Shown here: positions 44,871 to 56,204 of the stretch, piece after piece
Position numbering within the stretch: position 1 is the stretch's first letter
Layout: each line of letters begins with the position of its first letter
DNA from: Gnetum montanum
Lineage: Eukaryota > Streptophyta > Gnetopsida > Gnetales > Gnetaceae
Direction: 5' to 3'
DNA: 64,000 nt
NCBI GenBank assembly: GCA_015680685.1
Contig: MNCI01001825.1
Coordinates: forward strand, 242,576-306,575
Notes under the pieces: generated by a model
Database searches by the model: none
The model's input: only the letters and a program-made list of their open reading frames with translations
Told to the model about the DNA's origin: nothing
Translations under genes and position numbers: made by a program

Positions 44871-47070
44871 GACCGTGACTGAACCCATAGTCATTGTTGG
44901 AGAGATGAACCCTCAAGGGCCAACTTGTCGGTCACTTAGGTCATAGGACAAGGACCCTGCTTATACAATTCTCACCCTGGAACAATACAACTTCATCTAC
45001 ATAAAGATCCAAGCTAACCTGCCCATTGATCACACGGAAATGGAAGCAAAATGACATTATGAACTCATCTATAAGGGAGGCCATAACTTTACTCCTTCAT
45101 CATATGATGTGATTCCCCTCTCTGAATCCCATTATGAACTCATATCCCAGCTCCTCATGGCAAGGAATCAAACTTTGTAGCAACCCACCGTAGAGCCTCA
45201 AAACGTAGATGAGGAAGATGATTTCGCAGCTCAATCCAAACTTGGGGATTTGTACCACACTCTCAATCCTCATGCTTACATGAACTCATTATTCCATCCT
45301 TTCATGGGAGATACTATGCCTCTTCATGCATCCACAAGCACTCAAGCACTTGTTTCTCAACAGGAAGCATTCACCTCCATTCCTGCTTTTTCTATGACCA
45401 ACACCCAATTCGATATGTCCATCTCTATTATTCCTCTGGACATCACGTTACCCTCACTCTCACAAGCACAATCCCAAAAACTCTCCTCTCAAGCTAATAT
45501 AGGATCGACCTTCCGACCCCAAATAATTCAGATGCCATCCATGATACCCACTTCTACATCCACCCATTACATACCATGAGTGAAAATCCAAGGAACACCC
45601 TTCACTACTTCAAATTAACACATTCATGGTGTTTTCTCACAACTTGTACCTAGGCAGTGGCCCATACCTATCATTCAACAACATCAACCTGCTCACTACA
45701 GCATACCACCCATGGAAATCCCATCTATGAATGTCCCTCAAATACAACCATCAACAACCCAACAACCCAGCAGTCATCTTTCCCACAAGTCACACAATAA
45801 TCTAACTATTTCCACGTGCAATCTAACCAACTAGCCAATCCACCTAGTGCTCAAGAATGAGCAGATGCTAGAAAAATGATGCAAGCATTAACCGATGAAG
45901 TAAAGCACCTTAAAATCACAAACACTGAAGAAGTAAAGGTGTTCGACTTCTATCAAGATGATCCAATTAGCTCTTCAGTGCCACCATTGACTTTACCAAA
46001 AGGAATTTCATTGCCGCAACTGACTAAGTATAATGGAGAGGGATATCCAAATGCTCACCTAGTGACATTCTGATTAGAGTGTCTATTACTTCAGGCCTCC
46101 TGGCCTCATGCAATCCTGCATGTGTTCACTATGTTCTTAACTAGAAAAGCCTTAGACTGGTACCAAGCTCTACCGCGTAACTCCATATCCTCTCTAGAGG
46201 ACTTGTTACATCAATTCGTTATCCATTTTAAGTATAACCTGAAGCCTGAAGCCACACTAGACATTCTAATCCAAATAAAATAAGCACCATTAGAGCCTGT
46301 AAAAATATTCATCCAAAGATGGAGCACTTCCCTTAACGAACTTCACGAGCCTATCCCAAAAACGTATTTACTTATAATCCTCAAGAGTGCCGTGAATGAT
46401 TTTGTTAAGTTAAAACTCTATTATCTGAACACTCGTACTTTGAGTCAGGCATTTGTCCAAATAAAAAACATAGAAGAGGTAGCACAAACAAGTCATGACC
46501 CAACTTACCTAACTTTTAAAAGCCAACATACAAGGAAAGATAAAGACAAGTCTAAAACAACAGTCGTAGCAATAGCAGAGACAGTTCAGCCCAACAGTGC
46601 AAGGCAAAAAGGGAAACAACCCGTTGCCCCCACTAGTCATGAAAGAACCACTCTTACACCTACACCTAAATCCTCCTCTGCCCAAACTACTAACACGGGT
46701 CATACTCGTACCTTCGAATGAAAATACCCTACCTAGTACACACCCTTACCCATGAAGCCTTCACAACTACTGGACCAACTTCTAAAGGCTGGGTTGATTC
46801 AACATAAGCAAATGTCTCCTGTAGTGTCCCAAAAATACAATCGATACTATGAGTTGGTTAAAAACCCAATGTTGGCAACAACTAATGAACCCCCTGTACC
46901 AAGAGGTTTTAGGTTAGACAAATTCTGTGAGTATCACCAACGATGTGGGCATGGAACCGACTACTGCTTCACCCTAAAACAAGACATACAACGTATGCTT
47001 GACAGAGGCGAGATAGTCTTTGATGAAGCCAACCCAGTAAGACCTCAAAATCAGTCTATGGAGCTCTAGA
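44871..47070 (+). pseudogene. gag: gag of element D (a few breaks)
   Basis: The N-terminal part has AYTILTLEQYNFIYIKIQAN and PSSYDVIPLSESHYELI (44935-45140), with E matching at 61300-61100. 45250-45579 is an open Ser/Pro/Gln-rich stretch. The capsid core runs from 45876: LTLPKGISLPQLTKYNGEGYPNAHL, FTMFLTRKALDWYQALPRNSI, SLEDLLHQFVIHFKYN and LKSAVNDFVKLKLYYLNTRT, a retrotransposon gag domain. Near 46920-46985 the zinc-knuckle-like CEYHQRCGHGTDYCFTLK leads to a short helix (DIQRMLDRGEI), typical of Tat gag. Single stops occur at about 45059, 46072 and 46282. Confidence 0.8.
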
Positions 47071-47899
47071 AAGATCCTCTTAACACCAAAGAGTCGCCCT
47101 ATGTGATTAACACCATCCATGTCAGCAATGAACAAGACATCCCACGAAAGCCTTTTGTGATTCGTGTGCCTGCTAAAACCGCATCTAAGCTAACACCTCC
47201 ACAAGCTCCTTTTACCACACATACATCTCCTACACCACGAAAACCATTCTTCATCCAAGTACACCCTACAGTTGCAACAGCAAATGTGCCATCGCAAACT
47301 CGACCCATTCCATTTGTAATCTAGGTGCCGAAACACCCTAATGTGCAACACCCAATAGTTCCTCGATGACCATCACAAGAACACCTCACCGATAGACTAA
47401 CCAGGGAACGTCTAGCAAAAGAACATCATGGTCATGAGTTAGGACCACCGAAACCAGCACCACTGAATGCTATCCCTATTATTCCAATTACTAATCAGCC
47501 TAGCACAAGTCATCAAGAGAAGAACTTGGGAGTGTCTAGTGTCCCAAACCTAACAGCTACAATTAATAATGCAAAAACTCTTCCACGAGAGATACAAATG
47601 TTGGGTCAAATGGACCAAGTCTCAACAGATAAAAACATCCCAAATAGCAAAGACTTGGCAAGTGCCCTAACCCAGGTTACATAGGCCTTAAAACAAAAGA
47701 ACACCTCTCTGAGCCTATTTGACCTAGTAATGACCTCCTTGGTACATCGCGAAGCTCTAGTGCATATGTTGACTTAAATCCTTATTAGTGAAGACCTTTT
47801 TGCAAATGAACCATCTATTTACACCATATTTTCTCCACATCAAGAATTGAGGTCCACATCTCTAGGATTCCATGCCAATGATATTAAATGAGAATAAAA
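47071..47899 (+). pseudogene. gag-protease spacer of element D
   Basis: A Pro/Thr-rich stretch with a threefold motif PRKPF(V/F)I (47143, 47232, and a weaker third), then a Ser/Asn-rich part and VTXALKQKNTSLSLFDLVMTSLVHREALVHML (shown here in pieces: LFDLVMTSLVHREALVHML), which E keeps at 42870-42800. Tat gag-pol often carries such a linker. It has four or five stops. Confidence 0.6.
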
Positions 47900-48295
47900 A
47901 ATGGGAGAGGTCACTACCGCCCCTATCTTTATAATGATACAAGTTAACCAATTTAAGATACATAGGATGCATGTCAATGATGGAGCAGCAACAAATGTAA
48001 TACTTTTCCCTATCATTGAATGACTGGGCCTTGCAGAACAAATACAACCAACAACAACATCATTCTTGAAATCTTTCAGTGGTACCTGTGTCATGGTTAA
48101 AGGCATGGTTACCTTGGATTTCATAGCAGGGGACCAGTTCCCCACATTGGTCAAATTCATAGTCATGGATGAGATGCCAGGGTTCAATATGATTTTGGAG
48201 CGGCCTTGGTTAGCTCAACTAAAAGCTGTATCCTCACCAATCCATCAAGAAATTCACCTACCTTATGAAGGCGGTGAAATCGTCATACACTAGGA
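47900..48295 (+). pseudogene. aspartic protease of element D
   Basis: QFKIHRMHVNDGAATNVILF carries the active-site region NDGAA with the catalytic Asp and Gly. It is followed by GLAEQIQPT, open from 48066 (MKSFSGTCVMVKGMVTLDFI, GDQFPTLVKFIVMDEM, NMILERPWLAQLKAV), and HQEIHLPYEGGEIVIH. One stop interrupts before LGLAEQ. Confidence 0.8.
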
Positions 48296-48575
48296 TGCGG
48301 CAACATCACTTCCTTCCTCACATGTAGGAATGAACCAAGGGTCAGAGGTTGAACTCTCTGAACCTAAGCAAGATACCACTAGTGAAACCCTAGACATTGG
48401 TCGATCTCCAACCCATGACCTTCCTAAAACAGAGGAAGCATCAGAAGATGCAGACACAGGATCCATTCCCATAGATGGCTCTTGGTCAGAACTACCCTTT
48501 GATATATCCAGCGAGGGGGATGGCAAGTATAAGATCATATCTACACATCCCACCCTTCACAGAAAATTATGAAAA
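48296..48575 (+). pseudogene. Acidic linker after the protease in element D
   Basis: The frame from 48330 is rich in Glu, Asp, Ser and Pro (VELSEPKQDTTSETLDIG, ELPFDISSEGDGKYKI) and stops at 48570. In E the end of it matches 41440-41470. The polyprotein frame then does not continue: repeats and the antisense gene separate it from RT at 54364. Confidence 0.65.
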
Positions 48576-48599
48576 TTAAATAAACAAATCAAAAACTAA

Positions 48600-48830
48600 G
48601 ACAAACCATCATGCGTTCGAAATGACGTTAAACTACCAAACATCCGCAATGACGTTAAACTAGCCACGGTCAAAAATGGTTGGTTCTTTTAAATTCACTG
48701 AAACAACTATAGTCTCCTCCCTTTCTTTAACAGAGATGCAATAGTCCATCATGACTTTAAACTAATGCACGTGGCTCACAATGGCCTTAAAATAAAGCAT
48801 GGTACATTACCAATTTATCAAAATCTCACT
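48600..48830 (+). repeat. Tandem repeat block 1 of element D, TTAAACTA core
   Basis: Units read gacgttaaactacc, gacgttaaactagcc, gactttaaactaat and ggccttaaaataaag, spaced 30-90 bp. It marks the 3' side of the antisense gene. Confidence 0.75.
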
Positions 48831-48999
48831 ACATCATTATCGTTTACATTTTGCAAATTATGATTTCCGTTTATCTTATGTTTACCAATTATGATTCCAG
48901 TTTACATTTATGGTCACAAATAAACTTTAAAAAAAACAACAACATGAAATATATAAATATATATAATACGGAGTGTTAACATGGCAATAGGATGACGAC
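48831..48999. other. AT-rich stretch in element D
   Basis: Contains near-repeats of 'tttaccaattatgattcc' and a TA run; no coding text. A single undetermined base (n) lies close by at 49049, inside the last exon of the antisense gene. Confidence 0.5.
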
Positions 49000-51900
49000 A
49001 TATTACACCATGATCATGTTATATCTGTTCTCACACATTCCAAAAACANACATGCCCAGTCTTCCTCAAGACCAAGGTCAACATTGGCTAAGGTTTTACC
49101 CTTGTCCACTAAAGTCCAAGAAGGGGGCTCAAGAGAGAACATGCTTGTTGAAGCTTCCCCAGAGGTAGTGGTAATGGATCTCTCAGGAGACCCCTCCACT
49201 TCTGTACACTCAATGAATTTATCATAAGAAGAGCATAAGCCTAACCCTTCGATGAACATCTCCATCTGGCGACGTTCAATTGATTCCTTCTTCAACCATT
49301 TTTTGTATTGGTGCTTATGATATTTCTGATCTTGGTCCCATTTATGTACTTTGGATGCAAAGGACTTCTAGTCATGGCACTTCCTATTGAATAAGTCCAT
49401 CTGGGCCCTCTGTTCAGCTAGATCCTGAGTCGCCTGCACCTTGCTATTTAAGGTTGTCCAATAACGTGCATAGGTGATCTTTGATGTGCACTAGGTACTA
49501 TTACCAGCCAATCTAGCAGAGGAAAAATCATCACAAGCTTGCAAGTCATTCCTCTCCTCTGTTACCTTTGCCAAATTTTCTTTCAATGATTGAACTTCAT
49601 GCCATAAGTGTTCAATTGAGCACCTGCAAGTCTAGAGAGACTTGGCATTTTGAATAACAAAACTCGAAACTACATCATATATCCCTCTCAGGATCTGCTC
49701 AATATCTTTAGGCAGTTCAGGGAGAGCATCAATATGGGTGGCCTTGGAAGGACTCCATTGAAGCTTTGCACCTACAAGTACAAGCACCACACATATGAGC
49801 TAATAGAGATCGCCAATAGATGCAAAAGCACAATGAGCTTACGCACTTGGTATAAAGCACACACCTAATTCAAGATGAACCTATTGTAGATGAGCAACAA
49901 AATCATTGACGATGCCTGTAACAAAGTTTACCTTATTGGGCATTTCAGGCCACAACCTCAATTGACTAGTGGATGTTGGATCTACATGGGAAGGCACCTC
50001 AACCGAGGCCTATAACTCTGACACATTCACCTGAGATGCATGTGCTTCAAGCGCTTTAGTATCCACGTCTGGTGTTAGGAAAAGTCATGATAATCAAAAC
50101 AATGTACAAAGCTAAGAAGTACAAAATGTGGATCAAACTAACCAAATGTACCAAGGAGCCCTTTGCTGGTTAGCTCAGGCTGATCACCAAGGTGTAGAGA
50201 CTCATCAAAGAAATTGTCAAAAACAACTTTCTCCCCGCTTGAATGCTTAAGGGCATCTAAAGCCTCAACAAGTGTCACTCCCATGGAATATATTTCATCC
50301 TCTTTATGTAAGATAGGAATATCCTTAGTTACTTCTTCTCTTGTTCCCTCCTCCTCATCTAGCCTAGTGATAACCATTTCAGGCTCACCCATTGGAGCTA
50401 ATTCATCCCTTTCCCTCTCGGGGGTACCCTCTGTTAGCATCAATAAATGTAAAGTTAACATGACATAATAGGTATGCATATTTAAGTAAGAAAATAAATT
50501 CAAAATGTGATAAAAAAACCTTAAAGCAAAAATACTTACCTGCTCCTGGAAAGATGAATCGGATCCTCTTTGCTCTCAGCAGTCTCACCTTCGTAGTAGG
50601 TTTCCTTGAATGCTTAGCCCTTCTCACCTTAGCCTTGGCCTGCCTAACGGTCTCCTGAATCAAGTGCTTAGCTCTCATAACAGTTGTGTGTAGTTTAGGT
50701 GGTTCCAATCCCAAGCTATCATGTGAATGGTGTTGATGACTAGCTGCACCCCCTGTTGTGACAGAGACTGATTCTTCGATGCCTTTGGGTGGATCTTGGG
50801 ATCTAGTGGTGCTAAATAGATGATGAATCCATGGGCGAGACAACTATGAACGATCCCTTAACACATAATGATTATCTCCATAAACCACTAAGAACTCAAC
50901 AAACCTACGGAGATAACTCACAAAAAAAGGCAAATGTAAAGTGGGATTTAGCATCAACATTCAAACATAGCCTAATGATCTCTCCACAAAGACCTAATCC
51001 AAGGAACTGCGCCTAATTGTAGTGCATACCAGTCTCTAAGACTGAGCGCATAACACGTGCAAACTCAACCCCAAGACTTCTTACTTGAGAAAGAGACTTA
51101 GGAAATGCTCGTGCTCTAAAGAGCGGGTACAGAAAATTTACCTCCATTGAGCGAGTATCAACTTGCATGGAAAAACCCCTAGGACCCTGTGGTACACCTA
51201 GCTAGTCTTCAAGTTCCTTGATCATGCAACCTTCTTTAGTTGATCTATCTACCGCCACCTTAGCACCATCCACTGGTACACCAAAAAGATTGGAAAAAAA
51301 TTTGGTAGTTAGGTCAAAAGACACCTTAACTCCCTGAACTCGTGTAGTAAAATAGGAGACATCATCATTAAAAGATTCAATGATGGAAATCATTTTTATC
51401 ATGGGAACGTTAGGAGTCAATTCAGTAAATAGGTCCATCAAGCCCGCATTGGTAAGATGGCTGCTGATTTGTTCAAGTGCCTTCGTATGCAACCACCATT
51501 GTGATTCCTCTGTCTCCCCAAAATTCATAAAAAGAGTGGCCTCAGTGCACCCGAATATGATGGTAGCCCCATCAGGGGAAATAGCCGTTGTAGAAAAGAA
51601 AAAAAAAGAGGCATTGAGCAAAAAATTAAGAGTATGATAAGCAATGATGTAACAAAGATGAAAACAAAGCCTGGAACACAATCATTTACCATTAGCAAAT
51701 GGAGTAGGCACATTTGGTGCAGGATCAACTATTTGAGAAAGAACGGGCCCATCAGGAGACCAATCCTCATGTAGCCAGCCATGAACTTGATAACATTCAA
51801 AGGCCTTAGAGAATTGCCTATGGTAACCAACAATAGCACCCTTGGTCTGATCTAGCACTGCAGCATAGAGAGTGGGGTCCACCATGAATGCCTCCAAGGC

Positions 51901-52505
51901 TATTCGCGCTAAGTCAAGCTCACCATCATCCTCATGCAATCCATGCTCATCAAAATAGTTCCTACAAAGGAAAAGGTATTCATACGCAAACAATGATATA
52001 ACGTTAAAGGAACCAAAGTATAAAAGAGCATACCTGTCCACTCGGTACATTATTCCAGGTGGATTTTGGAATAATGTATGCACATGGAAGGCTAGAAAAA
52101 GTGTGCTACTACTGTTGTAATGGCTACAAGATGGCAAGCCCCACACATGCGTCAAAGGACGTGTAGATCTAGGACCTTCGAGAGCACCTCCCTCAACTAT
52201 ATATGGTCCCTCGTCTATGTCAACAACAAAGGCTAGCATGCCTCGTGTTGAGCCAAGCAACATGGTCTCAACAATATCATGACTTAACCATTCACTCAAG
52301 TGAGACCATATGACAACATTGAAATTCTAAAAAATAAATGATAAAAATGCACCAACATTTGGATGAAACCATATTACATCAGGCTTGATTCGGATGTCAT
52401 AACGAGGCATGTTTGATTCCAAAGGGCCAAACCACGATAGCACATCGAAAAGTTCAACCACAAGGAGAAAAGGCTTAAGTCCCTTGCATAGAGCCAGAAC
52501 CTTAG
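49000..52505 (-). pseudogene. Antisense multi-exon gene of element D (aORF)
   Basis: Opposite to gag-pol, between protease and RT. Exons by E comparison and splice sites: 1, about 52505-52034 (RYDIRIKPDVIWFHP, SEWLSHDIVETMLLGSTRGM); 2, 51961-51690 (YFDEHGLHEDDGELDLA); 3, about 51587-50540 (GCTEATLFMNF, TNAGLMDLFTEL, KMISIIESFNDD, VQGVKVSFDLTT, FLYPLFRARAFPK, then a basic part, RAKHLIQETVRQAKAKVRRA); 4, 50430-50152 (acidic); 5, 50068-49865; 6, from 49771 (AKLQWSPSKATHIDALPELP, then a coiled coil with LQACDDFSSARLAG, and LVDKGKTLANVDL). Introns 51962-52033, 50431-50539 (GTAAGT...TGCTAACAG), 50069-50151 and 49772-49864 have GT...AG ends; the one near 51588-51689 has a good donor but a damaged acceptor. 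About 1000 codons in all with few stops. Exon 3 resembles the plant transposon-type domain; function unknown. Confidence 0.75.
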
Positions 52506-52809
52506 GTAATTAAATTAAAACATGTAAAGCATATAAATTAAAAATAAAATAAAATAAGGAAAATATATAAACCCAACAAATAAATCATATTCAACACATA
52601 AAAATACCCCATGAGACAAGAACACTAGTATTCATTTGGTGTATTTGACACTCGCTGGGGAACATTGAGATCCATTAAACAGCAGTTCATTACAAGCAAC
52701 ATGAAACCAACATTCGTAGGAAAAGCATTTAAATCATTTGTTCCAAGAAACATAGCACCACCAAGTAATGAGCATTCCATAACCCATGCCATCCTGAATA
52801 ACCCTTCAA

Positions 52810-52837
52810 CCCCCCCCCCCCCCCCCCCCCCCCCCCC
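52810..52837. repeat. Poly(C) run of 28 bases
   Basis: An unbroken run of C lies upstream of exon 1 of the antisense gene (a G run in its direction). Its length may be unreliable, and it could form G-quadruplex or i-motif structures. Confidence 0.9.
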
Positions 52838-54055
52838 TACAGCTCACGCTGCAACCTGGCAACTCACTCTGGAAGTAGTGCACGCTATGACATAACTCAC
52901 GCTAGAAGCAGCGCACACTACGAGAGAGATCACACTGGAATATGTGACCTTTGGGTACTCACGTCTCTAACATTTGAGTCACCATGGCCATACAAGACGC
53001 TGGGAACTGCCTTGGGATGGCCCTGTCTCTAGCTCACACTTGGAACTACCCTGGGACAGCCTTATCTCTAGCTTACGCTGAGAATGGCCCTGTTGGGAAA
53101 GAATGTGCCCGAGGAAATTTTAGGAATCATGACATAACCATGGTGTTAGTTTTGAATTTTGGTGGGGATTTTTTACCAGTCTCGGTTGCAACCCACGCTG
53201 AGGGTTTACACACACCCTACAACCCTGCAACTCACCCTGACGTGCACAGCCCTACAAATCACGTTGGGCATGCCCTGGGTCGCTCATGCTAATTGATCCT
53301 TATGCTACCCATACTCACGCCATCGTCCAAAATAGCAACCACAAAAAAATGAGCAAGCCCCAAAACCCCAGTAATGTCCTTGATGCCCAAAATTTACAGT
53401 AAAAAAATTCGCAATATAAAACCCAAAATCCAGCAAAATTTTCACTTCGAAATTGTAGCAAAAATGGCAGCCCTAATGGCTCATGCTATACTCACGCTAC
53501 AATAGAACGACATCAAAAACAAGAACAAAAGAAAACATACCTGTGCAGGGTCCCCGCCCATGATCAAATCCTAGGTTGAGGAAGGCGTTGGAGCAGTCCT
53601 TCACTCTCCTCTACAAACACCAAGCTTGTCTACTTCTTCCCTTTGCCTCGTTGGTCTTGCCTCCCTTTGCCCTTCATTTTGCTCATGCTGCCCTACACAC
53701 CATGTAGTTCACCCTACCCTGTACACCCTGTAGCTCATGCTACCCTGCATGCCCTATAGCTCACGCTACGCTACGCACCTAGTCGCTCATGCTGCCAACA
53801 CTAACTCATGCTATGCACTTTAAAATTCCTTTTCCACCCCTGGTTCAATTTATTCCACTCTTTTTTTTATGTTGTGCTCTTTATTTTATGTTGTGCCTTA
53901 TTATTATTATTATTATTATCATTTAGTTTGTTTCCATTTTCATGTTCTCGGGATAGTTTCTTCTTTTTTATGCATATCATTTCTTATGAGGTAAGGCATA
54001 AGCAAAAAAAAGCATGAGTAACGAAAAATCTATGAAATCATGAAAATCATAACAC
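52838..54055 (-). promoter_or_regulatory. Upstream region of the antisense gene in D, with LTR-like motifs
   Basis: 52840-53300 and 53690-53810 are full of 'ctcacgct', 'gctcatgct' and 'agctcacgctac' units, the motif family of D's own LTR (59080-59770: 'gtcacgct', 'cagcatgag') and leader. 53520-53690 contains a possible first exon. 53815-54055 is T-rich with ATT microsatellite text (53905-53925). I infer promoter and leader of the antisense gene; no TATA box was chosen. Confidence 0.45.
53541..53677 (-). other. Possible first exon of the antisense gene in D
   Basis: An ATG at 53677 gives the basic start MKGKGRQDQRGKGKK, then a stop. The stretch ends at 53541 with a good donor (CACAG then GTATGT). 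E has no clear counterpart, so the assignment is tentative. Confidence 0.3.
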
Positions 54056-54175
54056 TATTATTCACATGAAACATGAATGCCATGTGTGGCCCAGTATGGT
54101 CTAAAACTACCATGTGGTCCAGGTATGACATTAAACTACCATTATACTTACATCAGGACGTGAATTAGCTACACA
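54056..54175 (+). repeat. Repeat block 2 of element D, TTAAACTA core
   Basis: Two or three units (tggtctaaaactacc, tgacattaaactacc) preceded by 'gtggcccagtatg' and 'gtggtccaggtatg'. It separates the antisense gene's upstream region from RT. Confidence 0.65.
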
Positions 54176-54306
54176 AAGCTAGTTTATATAGCAACTCCCT
54201 CATCAAAGAATCTTGCTCACGTTGCTCCTGGTTTAAATTAGCAGGAGCAAGCATACGGACAACAAGAACCTCTTTTCAACGTTGTCTATCAATGGATCAC
54301 ATGAGG

Positions 54307-54362
54307 CCATAAAAAGAGCGATTAATAAAATCACAAGGATTACGAAATCGCTCTTTTTATGG
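54307..54362. repeat. Perfect 17-bp inverted repeat just before RT
   Basis: The arm ccataaaaagagcgatt at 54307-54323 is the exact complement of 54346-54362, with a 22-base loop. It ends two bases before a 45-bp in-frame duplication. Confidence 0.85.
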
Positions 54363-54363
54363 A

Positions 54364-55197
54364 CCTGAGGTAGCATTGGCAGTAAAGCAAAAGGCACAAA
54401 AAGTTCAACCTGAGGTAGCATTGGCAGTTCGTGATGAAATCACAAAGCTTTACCAAGCCGGTTTCATCCGAGCTGTTGACCATGTAGACTGGGTATCTAA
54501 CATTTTTGTTGTCCCTAAGAAAAATGGTAGTATGTGTATATGCATCAATTTTCGTGATCTCAACATAGCCACTATAAAGGATGATTTCCTACTGCCTAGT
54601 ATCGATCAACTTGTTGACTCAACTACTGAGCATGCACTGTTATCCTTTATGGACAGATTCTCGGGATACAACCAAATCAGGATCAACCCAGAACACCAAC
54701 TCAGGACAACCTTCACAACGCCTTGGGGCATATTCTGTTACACAATGATGCCATTCAGTATCAAAAATGCAAGTGCTACGTATCAACGAGCAATGACATA
54801 CATATTTAGCGATTACATGCTTAATTTGCTCAATGATTATGTAGATGACATTGTGGTCAAGTCTAAAATAACTAACCAACACGTAAAGGATCTAGACTTA
54901 GTGCTCAAATGTTGTCTCAAAGATGACCTCAGACTTAACCCAAAGAAATGTGTCTTTGGGGTTAAAACGGGCAAAATGCTTGGCTTCATAGTCTTAGAAA
55001 TAGGGATACAAGTAGACCCCAATAAGGTTAAAGCAATAACTAGTATGCAACCACCTAGGAACCTCACCGAATTATGTGGTCTACAAGTTAGACTACAATT
55101 CATCATACGCTTTATCGCAAAACTAACGGATAAGTTAAAACCCATGCAGCACTTACTACAAAAGAATGTGCATTTACAGTGGACTCAACAGTGCTAG
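54364..55197 (+). CDS. reverse transcriptase of element D (open, about 275 codons)
   Basis: The open frame 54376-55197 covers most of the RT: EITKLYQAGFIRAV, WVSNIFVVPKKNGSMCICI, NFRDLNIATIKDDFLLPSID, LLSFMDRFSGYNQI with the catalytic Asp, TTFTTPWGIFCYTMMPFSIK, YVDDIVVKS with the catalytic pair (about 54839-54865), LRLNPKKCVFGVKTGKMLGF, then the thumb to LQWTQQC and a stop in the place of Trp. The start is not an initiation codon of a separate gene: RT would be part of a polyprotein, and no frame links it to the protease across the antisense gene. A 45-bp tandem duplication repeats PEVALAV near its start. Changes from the usual text include NIFVV and FMDRFSG. Confidence 0.85.
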   Translation, partial: PEVALAVKQKAQKVQPEVALAVRDEITKLYQAGFIRAVDHVDWVSNIFVVPKKNGSMCICINFRDLNIATIKDDFLLPSIDQLVDSTTEHALLSFMDRFSGYNQIRINPEHQLRTTFTTPWGIFCYTMMPFSIKNASATYQRAMTYIFSDYMLNLLNDYVDDIVVKSKITNQHVKDLDLVLKCCLKDDLRLNPKKCVFGVKTGKMLGFIVLEIGIQVDPNKVKAITSMQPPRNLTELCGLQVRLQFIIRFIAKLTDKLKPMQHLLQKNVHLQWTQQC

Positions 55198-56204
55198 GAA
55201 GCATTTGAAAACATAAAAATGGAACTGGCTCAACTACCAATAGCTCATCCCCTGTAAAGTAATAAACCTTTTTACATCTACCTCGCAACATTCGATTCAT
55301 CTATTGCATCCATGCTTTGCCAAAAATGAGAAGATGGAATCTAGATCCCCGTTTACTATTTAAGCCATGCCTTAATTGCCTACGAACAAAGATACAATGA
55401 CGTGGAGAGATCATGTCTTGCCCTGGTCTTTTCTTTGAAGAAGTGGTGACATTATCTCTTCCGTAACCAAGTCTATATCATTTGCAAAGATAATGTGCTT
55501 CAAGCTATCACTAACAACATCTATGAATCAAGTAGGATAGCGAGATGGAAAGCAATGATCACTGAGTTTGACCTATGCTATGTAACTCAATCCTCCACTA
55601 AAGGTCAAGTAATAGTCAATCAATTGACCGCTTCACCAACACAAGATCAAGCGACAATCAATCCCGAATTCCCTGATGAAAGCATTAATAGCATCAACAT
55701 TGTCCCTGATAACTACGATGCAATCCTTTACTTCAATGGAGCTTCAACTTCCCAAGGAGGAAGTGCTACAGCCATCATAACGTATCCCTCTGGAGAAATT
55801 TGACCCTTTTCCTATCGACTAACCTTCCCTTGTACCAACAATGTGGCAGAGTATGAAAGTCTTCTTAGAGGTCTTATAGTAGCACTAACTTCAGGAATTA
55901 CACGTCTCGTAGTTCGAGGTGACTCACAGTTAGTAATCAATCAAGTCATAGAGGTTTACGCATGGAAGGCTTCTCATTTGCAACCATACTATGACCTAAC
56001 TAAACACTTGCTGAAATAATTGATCAACATAGATGTGCAACATGTTCCTAGGAACGAAAATACCATCGCCGATGCACTTGCTACACTAGCCTTAAACATG
56101 ACACCTGAGATGTTCCATGCGTTACGTAGTTCTATAACAAATTATGCCAAACCTATAACTGATGCTCCCGATGAAATACCCATAGCGTCCATTATTACTA
56201 CATA
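55198..56204 (+). pseudogene. RNase H and second (archaeal-type) RNase H of element D
   Basis: 55198-55560 holds the gypsy RNase H in broken form (FENIKMELAQLPIAHPL, PFYIYLATFDSS with the usual Ala-Asp region changed, YYLSHALIAYEQRYNDVERSCLALVFSLKKW). 55495-56204 holds the extra RNase H typical of Tat elements: AILYFNGASTSQGGSATAII (the first catalytic Asp of FDGAS is Asn), NNVAEYESLLRGLIVAL with the Glu, LVVRGDSQLVINQV with the second Asp, and VPRNENTIADALATLA with the last Asp. Stops at 55801, 56018 and others. Confidence 0.8.

Noticed and set aside
48600-54175. The antisense gene of D as an independent nested transposon between PR and RT
   Set aside because: No LTRs, terminal inverted repeats or target duplication bound it, and E has the same gene with the same flanking repeats, so it is a family feature; still to be tested with more copies.
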